NCBI GenBank assembly: GCA_033060915.1 | Contig: CM065388.1 | Coordinates: 20,622,001 to 20,686,000 of the forward strand | From: Euryodendron excelsum | Taxonomy: Eukaryota; Streptophyta; Magnoliopsida; Ericales; Pentaphylacaceae | DNA length: 64,000 nucleotides | Reading direction: 5' to 3' | Shown: positions 57,884-64,000 of the stretch, piece by piece | How positions within the stretch are numbered: the first letter of the stretch is position 1 | Layout: each line of letters begins with the position of its first letter | The notes under the pieces: model-generated | Seen by the model: the letters and a program-made list of their open reading frames with translations, nothing else | Told to the model about the DNA's origin: nothing | Database searches by the model: none | Translations under genes and position numbers: made by a program

Positions 57884-59424
57884 GGGACATTCAATAACTG
57901 ATTTTTAAAATTTGTTTTATAAGAGTGAGGTCCTAAATATCTAGATTCATGGATTTACAACATGAGTATTTGTATGCTCGTAGATCACTATTGTTAAGGG
58001 ATGCTTGCTTATGACTTATCCTAAAATATGTGTGCTTCATGTTTATCGTTTGGTTGTAGGGTTATGATCTTATTTGTATTTTTTAGCTTTTATTTTGTTT
58101 GATTTATTAGAATATATATAAAATTGAAAATTACAAAAGTTTTTTTTTATAGTGATTTTGCATCTTGGTGAGTTCATGGCATCTACGCTTATTTTCATAT
58201 AATGATATTAATGCTTAGTATATTGTGTAGAACTCTTGTATATCACTAAGGTTTAATTTTTTACTCTTTGTTTGAGTGATGATTTCATGGTTATAAGCCT
58301 AGTACATTTTGTGCACACGTGATGCAATTGACCTTGTTGAAATCATGTATGTGATTTTTATTAGTTTGAACTATTATCATGTTCTTTAAAAAATCACATA
58401 CTTAGATTGACCTATGGTTATACATCCTAATTTCATTGTTGATTTCTACATACCCCCACGTGACTCAGTTGTTTCACTTTCTTTTCATGCTATGAAAAGA
58501 AAAAAAAAAAAAAGATAAATTTTGCATGATGGAAGGGGCTACTAGTGAGTATGAGTATAGCTACCATTATTATTTGATAAGAGCAGAATACTACCTACTC
58601 ATGTGTGTAAAAATCGCCATTTTATTACACAATATATTCCATCTAGAGAGATAGAGTTGGCTTATCATGTGTATGTGTTAAGAAGGAGCATTCATTGTTA
58701 TATCAACAAAGGGATATAGGACATAACTAAGTTTGACTTCTAGTAGTGCGAGTTTTATGAGAATTTAAATAATCTTATTAACATTGATCTCTACTAGTAT
58801 TTTTAAATAAGTGTTGATACATATTGAGTTCACCATATACACACTTGGTTGTCTTCATGAATATCATTATCTTGTAACAAAGAGTCTAGAATTTTACTTT
58901 AGTTTATGTGCCAAGTTCTTCCTTATAGTTTTGAGCATTATTTGAATTATATGACTTTGTGCATGGACACCTAAGACTTTGATGATATGCATAAACACCT
59001 TTTTATTTTTTTTAAAAAATGGTTCTTTTACTTGTTTCTCTAATTGAGTATGATTGTTATTTTTTATTCTTTATTGATGATCTCTCTTTGGTCATAGAGT
59101 TGAGTTTGTTTTGAATATCATTTGAGAATTCGTGACAAAAAGAGGGAGAGAAATCTGAGTTGGTATGTATTAAGGGGGAGAGAATATTATTTATAGGAGA
59201 AACATGTTTAGGGGAGTTGGGGAGAAGAATTGAGTTTATATACCTTGTGATATGTGCTTCTTATAGTTCTATACCATACATTCATTTCACAAGTATTTTT
59301 GTTTTAGTATTATGTTTGCAGATAAACAAATACACGTGACTTTATGAAGCGTAACTTCCTATTTGGTTGGTTGGAGTTATTTTGATGTATTTGTTCTTAT
59401 TCTGTATTTTGTCACGGAATTGTT
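57884..59424 (+). other. Interior of L without recognisable coding
   Basis: This is A/T-rich DNA with no gag or pol motif. Purine tracts at about 59134-59148, 59170-59182 and 59211-59227 precede the main one. Confidence 0.65.
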
Positions 59425-59436
59425 AAAGGGGGAGAT
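59425..59436 (+). other. Polypurine tract of L
   Basis: AAAGGGGGAGAT lies directly before the right LTR (TGTTAGATC), the same form as in Copia-1. Confidence 0.9.
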
Positions 59437-60593
59437 TGTTAGATCATTTAGTTTTGAAAAATTCCATAGAGAAAAACACATTGATTGTAATTTGTTTCTA
59501 GAGTTTTAATTTGTGTTTTGAGTCATTCCTGAGTGTTGTAAAACGCAAGGTTATAAGAGCTAAAGTGTTCATCCACGTATTGACTAAGGAGTGCTTAGAT
59601 GTGCTTAAACATCATATTTGAAGTAGTTCAGAGAGTTTTGATTCATTTAGATTGATCTAGATAGCTTTCAATTGAAGATTCAGCAATTGCAGAAAAACAG
59701 GCTACTTTAATACCTTTGGATTGACTTCGATAATTTTCGATTGAAGATGTAAAGAGTGTGCAAAATTAACAAACTGACTTGATGCCTTTAGATAGAGTTC
59801 ACTGGAGCCAATCAAAATTTTTTTGTAGAAATTGCAAGAGGAAGTCAAAAATTGCTCGATTAAAGATGCAGAGAGTGTGCAAATTTTTTGCATAAATTTT
59901 TTTAGAACTCTTATTCATTTCCTATCAAAAAAAAAAAAAAAAAAGGAAGTCTTTTTAGGGTTTCTAATTAAGCAGCCACACAAGAAAAAGTTCTTTGAAA
60001 CTCTTCGATTGGAAAGTTGCGGTTTTGGCAAGGAGTTTACCAGTATAAAAATCTACGAACCCTATATTTATATGCCTCCATTATAAATATAAGGCTATAG
60101 GAAAGCCAAAATCAAGTTTCATACCTCCTCTCTACAACCCTAGAAGATTATTTGTATTGATAGAGAGATCTTGAAGAGAACTACATACAGAGTGATTTTA
60201 TTAAAGAAAGTTATCTTACTATGCCTTAGTGCAAGAAATCCTTGTTAGTCATCTTGGATATAATCTAAGGCACGATAAATCCTTTGTGGATTTGTGGTGG
60301 TGGTAGAGTTAGCCAGTGCTCAGAGGATTCTGACAGTGTTGTGGAGTTCGAACTCAACAATTACTAAAGAACCGTATCAATGGGGTGATACGAGATCGTG
60401 GGGATTCAATCGGTACAAGCAAGACATTCTCGCATGTTCATGGATTCGGCACCTAAGGCATGAGGATTTGGCTAGAGTTAGGTTGTAAGTTGTGAACTTG
60501 TATTATTATTCTTGATAGTAGATTGATTGGCTAGGTTAGGTCTCGTGATTTTTTACCCAAGTTTGGATTTTCCATGCTAAATATCGTGTATCC
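59437..60593 (+). repeat. 3' LTR of L, first segment
   Basis: It matches the left LTR from its start up to the AAATATCGTGT block, then stops at F. TTATAAATAT at 60081-60090 is a candidate TATA box. Confidence 0.88.
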
Positions 60594-63500
60594 TATAAGC
60601 ACCCCATTTTTGCATGCCCAGTAATCTCTGACCTGACTGGACGTAGATTCAAACTGACACAGACATATTCAAGCCTAAACTAACTTTCTAAACTCAATCT
60701 AGTCAATCAACTGCTTTGCAAGCCCACCAGGCCAATAGAGGAAAAATGATCAAAATGCCTTTAGGGCATTGCTTGGTCTAATTTCAAGTTGGCACATCTT
60801 CCTAAAGACGTTAAGTCCGTATTTCAATCTCAATTTCAATTCAAATTCAAATCTAGACCAGTCAAACTCATCTAGACACGTCTTTTGAGAAAGTGAATCC
60901 CTTAAATAATAGGTCCATCCAGCACGGCACAATTACTGAGAAAGCATAAAATCTCTCAGAACTATAAGTCCTTTCACACCTATCGACCAGGACAGAACCC
61001 AAGTCTCCAAGATGGTAGAGCTGTTCACTTCTAGCGCTTGCTAGCCCCCCAACGTAGAATGTCTACTATCCAACACGTCTTTTGAGAAAGTTGATTCCTC
61101 AGATGATAAGACCATTCAGTAGCTTCCCGAGATTAAGCAATCTTCGGAATGAACACACATCGTAAGAGTGACGAAAACACTTACAAGCATCGTAACTGTC
61201 AGAGTGACAGAAACACTCGTAAACAGGTCAACATCGGGAATGCCAGCAATCCCCCATGTCATAAGACCGAACACGTCTCTTGGTCGTGACATGTTTATCA
61301 GAGGACGGGATACCTCTAGAAACCAACTTGTCACACACCATCAAAGTGACAGAAGCACTCAAAACTCGGGTCAACACCAATACCTGCTCACCCATTCCCA
61401 TGAAAAATGACCAAACTTCTCCTTGGGCCCCACTAGTGCGCTTCTCGAGAAAGTACCTAAAAGCTCAGACCGGAAAGTCCACCCTTCCAAGATTGTTCCA
61501 AAGATAATCTAGCACGTTCTAATGCTTTCCAGTCATTTCTGGACCTATTTCGAGAGCACTCTGTCAAAATGATCATTTTGCGCCTAGGCATTCGACCGCA
61601 TCCAAGAACCACACTGACTCTGGGTATCAAACTAGTACCTTTCGAGGATACTTATAATAGTATTCCTAACCTTCTAATACCTTTTCGGACCATTCCGAAT
61701 CTAGTCCGGTAAGCCTGGTGCAAAATAATCATTTTGCTCCTTGTGGGCCGGTCGCCTTTTCTAACTACACCGGCTCTGGGTATTAAACCGAAAATCTCTC
61801 AAAACACTCTCAATAGTGTTTTTAACCTTCAAGTCTTCTCTCGGGTCATTTTGGGTCTATCTCGGTGTTTTTTCGGTTTAAATGACTCTTTTGCCCCTAG
61901 TGGGTCAGTCACCCTATTCAACTACTCTGTCTCTAGTTATCAAGCCGTCTACCCTTGGGACACTCTTTTAGGGATTCTCATCCATCCTCGGCCTTCCGGA
62001 TCATTCGTGGATTTTTTGGAGTCACTCCTAGTAAAGTTAGGCTAAAAATTACATGGTAGTCACTAGGACAAGCGCCCAAATCTTTTGCCTTACATCTTAA
62101 GGGTCAAAAGATCTGTTTTTTTTCGCCTCAAAACTTTTCTAAGTGGCTGGCACCACTCAAGCCAAAATATGGCATGACGCCACTACAACAGGCACTAAGC
62201 ACTATTCCAATTGCCTATTAATACAGACCCTCCCTCTATGTATTCTGGGTCTGCAAAATCACTCCAGAAACTTTGTCTCTCTGAAAACAGAGCTTCAATT
62301 CCCTCAAGCCCTTTCAAACCCTAACCTCCATACACTTAAACCCTAGCTTATATATACTACATACACTCAAATCCAAGCTTCCAAGTATCCATTGAAGATC
62401 AAAAGTGTTGCATATTCAAAGTTCTCAAGGTTCAAGTAAAGAAAAGCAAACAAAGCAATCAAAGCAAAGAAAAGATAAGGTAGGTTTCTATTTACTTTTA
62501 TGTAATCCCCCTCTCTCTCTCTTCTCTCTCCTAACTCACTTGGATTTTCTTCTATTTTAACCCCCATCTTCTATATCTTTTTCTTGTATGCTTGAAACAA
62601 GAGACCTCCCAGCTCATGCCTAGGAAGGTCTTGGAGAGAATCATTGTGTTAGGGATTTTCTTTGAGTTCCACCTAAGATGGTGTGGGTTCGGCCCTCTTG
62701 ATTATGTGGGGAAGCCAAACCTTGTATATTCACGTCCATATTGCATTCAACATCATATTCAAAGGTGTTTTCAAACTTGTATTAAAGATCGTTTTCAAAA
62801 CTTGCATCCGAAAGAGTTGTTTTCAAAATTACATTCCTAAGATAATTCTAGACATTCCATGGTTAGGGTTGTTTTAGGAAAGTGTTATATTCAATATGAC
62901 CATCAAGGTTTAAATTTGGGTTCAAACCCTACGTTGTTTTCAAAACCACAACTTTAAGATAATTCTAGTCATTCCATGGTTAGAGTTGTTTTAGGAAAGT
63001 GTTACATTCAAAGAGACCATCAAAGTCCATATTAGGATTTTAAACCCTAATTGTTGTTACAATCACAACCCTAGAATGGTTCTAGTCTTCTTATGATTAG
63101 AATCGTTTTAGGAAAATGAAATATTTAAGAGACTTACAAAAGTTTATATTCAAACTCCTTTCTAAATAGTTTTGTAAATCTACTTCCTAACAGGTATTTT
63201 CAAAGATTCACTTTTTAAAAAACTTTTTGTCTTGAAATCCAAGTTAAAACCCTAGAGCCTATGTTTAGGAAACCCTAGTTTTCTGACATAAAATCATGGC
63301 TTTCTATTTGCATCAAATCATAGATTTTCAAAACCCTTTTCTACATCAAATCATAGATTTCCAAAAGTATTTTCTACATGAAGTTATAGATTTCCTAATT
63401 CAAAAGTCACATAAAGTGATAGATTTCCAAAATTAAAACTTTTCAATTTCAAGTCAAATCAAATCTTTTTCATATAGGAAACCAAATCAAATCATATCAT

Positions 63501-64000
63501 CTATTTTTAAAAATAAAATCCAATCTTTAACTTTAGGAAATAGAAGTCGAATCTTTTCTAATTTCAATGTTTCCAAATTCCAATCTTTCCTAATTTCAAA
63601 ACTTTCTTAATTTCAAAACTTTTCAAAAGCAATTTTTTTTTTCAATTGAAATTCAATCTTTCTAAGTATAGTGCAGTGTATAAACTCTAGGTCTTGGGAT
63701 GGCTTAAATCCCTAGTTGCCTCAAACCTAGGTCAAATCTTTTTCAAATTTAACTTTCCAAATTCAATATTTCGAAATTCAAACCTTTCTTAAATTGAATC
63801 TTTCCAAATCCTAACTTTTCAAATTTTAAAACCAAAGCTTTCTAAATCCAAATATTTCTAAATTCAAAACCTTTCCTAAATCAAATCTTTCCAAAATCGA
63901 GCCTTTCCTAAAATGAAAATTTTCTAAAATAGAAATTTTCTAATTTGGAACTTTCTTAATTCGAAACTTTCTAAAATCAAAACTTTCTAAAATCAAACTT
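60594..64000 (+). mobile_element. Family member F: large LTR, truncated by window end
   Basis: It begins TATAAGCACCCC, matching B except that the terminal TG is TA. It then follows B's order: 165-bp-type modules, a shortened hairpin zone at about 62145-62200, an altered TATA (CTATTAATAC, 62215-62224), a possible splice donor at 62480, and the start of the pyrimidine-rich array (62750 onward). Whether it is a solo LTR cannot be told. Confidence 0.85.

Larger units (their letters stand above)
56657..60593 (+). mobile_element. Element L: short non-autonomous copia-like retrotransposon, right LTR broken
   Basis: A 1213-bp left LTR, a primer site at 57872-57883, a 1.57 kb interior without coding motifs, a polypurine tract at 59425-59436 and a right LTR from 59437 define a + strand element. 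The right LTR is interrupted at 60594 by family member F and continues beyond the window. Primer spacing and repeated purine tracts match the Sirevirus-type pattern of Copia-1 and H. Confidence 0.88.

Noticed and set aside
1..64000. CRISPR arrays, bacterial operons, tRNA or rRNA genes
   Set aside because: The direct repeats are LTRs or minisatellites without regular unique spacers. No tRNA cloverleaf or rRNA-like sequence was recognised by eye; a tRNA scan was not possible here.

Overview
This window is nuclear DNA from a flowering plant, probably a eudicot, and it consists almost entirely of nested LTR retrotransposons. Evidence for a plant is the Ty1/copia polyprotein with Sirevirus-type traits (iMet-type primer sites, multiple polypurine tracts, an extra ORF after pol) and a Tat/Ogre-like Ty3/gypsy polyprotein with an antisense extra ORF. 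I found no convincing host gene, no tRNA or rRNA gene and no CRISPR array. Species cannot be named from what I can see.

Layer order, read from target-site duplications (TSDs). The oldest element is a decayed Ty3/gypsy copy (called J), on the + strand: 23 bp of its gag lie at 10407-10429 and the rest runs from 30725 to about 38250. Two elements landed in that gag 23 bp apart: a fairly young copia element (Copia-1, minus strand, 1-10406, its left LTR cut by the window edge), and a ~4.7 kb solo LTR (A). Solo LTR A is split into 10430-14236 and 29835-30724 by a non-autonomous copia-like element (H, minus strand, 14237-29834). H was in turn hit by two more solo LTRs of A's family: B in its left LTR (14544-19129) and C in its interior (21464-26647).

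To the right, 38250-39545 is unrecognised DNA, followed by solo LTR D (39551-44488, perfect TSD). Next comes element K (45182-56127, perfect TSD, short LTRs with TG...TA ends, no recognisable coding). K carries solo LTR E (49595-54332, perfect TSD), which sits inside a tandem array in K. A short non-autonomous element L begins at 56657 on the + strand; its right LTR is broken at 60594 by a further family member F, which runs off the window.

The large LTR family (A-F, about 4.6-5.2 kb) dominates the window. The five copies whose two ends can be seen are all solo LTRs. They contain a conserved TATA box (its orientation implies that B and F are forward and A, C, D and E reverse), promoter-proximal hairpins, a ~2 kb degenerate purine/pyrimidine-asymmetric array and several tandem modules. 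Many long-looking ORFs in these LTRs are products of repeats whose period is divisible by three.

Only three elements show coding sequence: Copia-1 (gag open; pol and the extra ORF broken by nonsense codons), J (gag-pol and an antisense ORF, heavily broken) and H (gag remnant with three degenerate zinc knuckles). No new defence, biosynthetic or regulatory system is visible. The unusual material is in repeat architecture and element structure.
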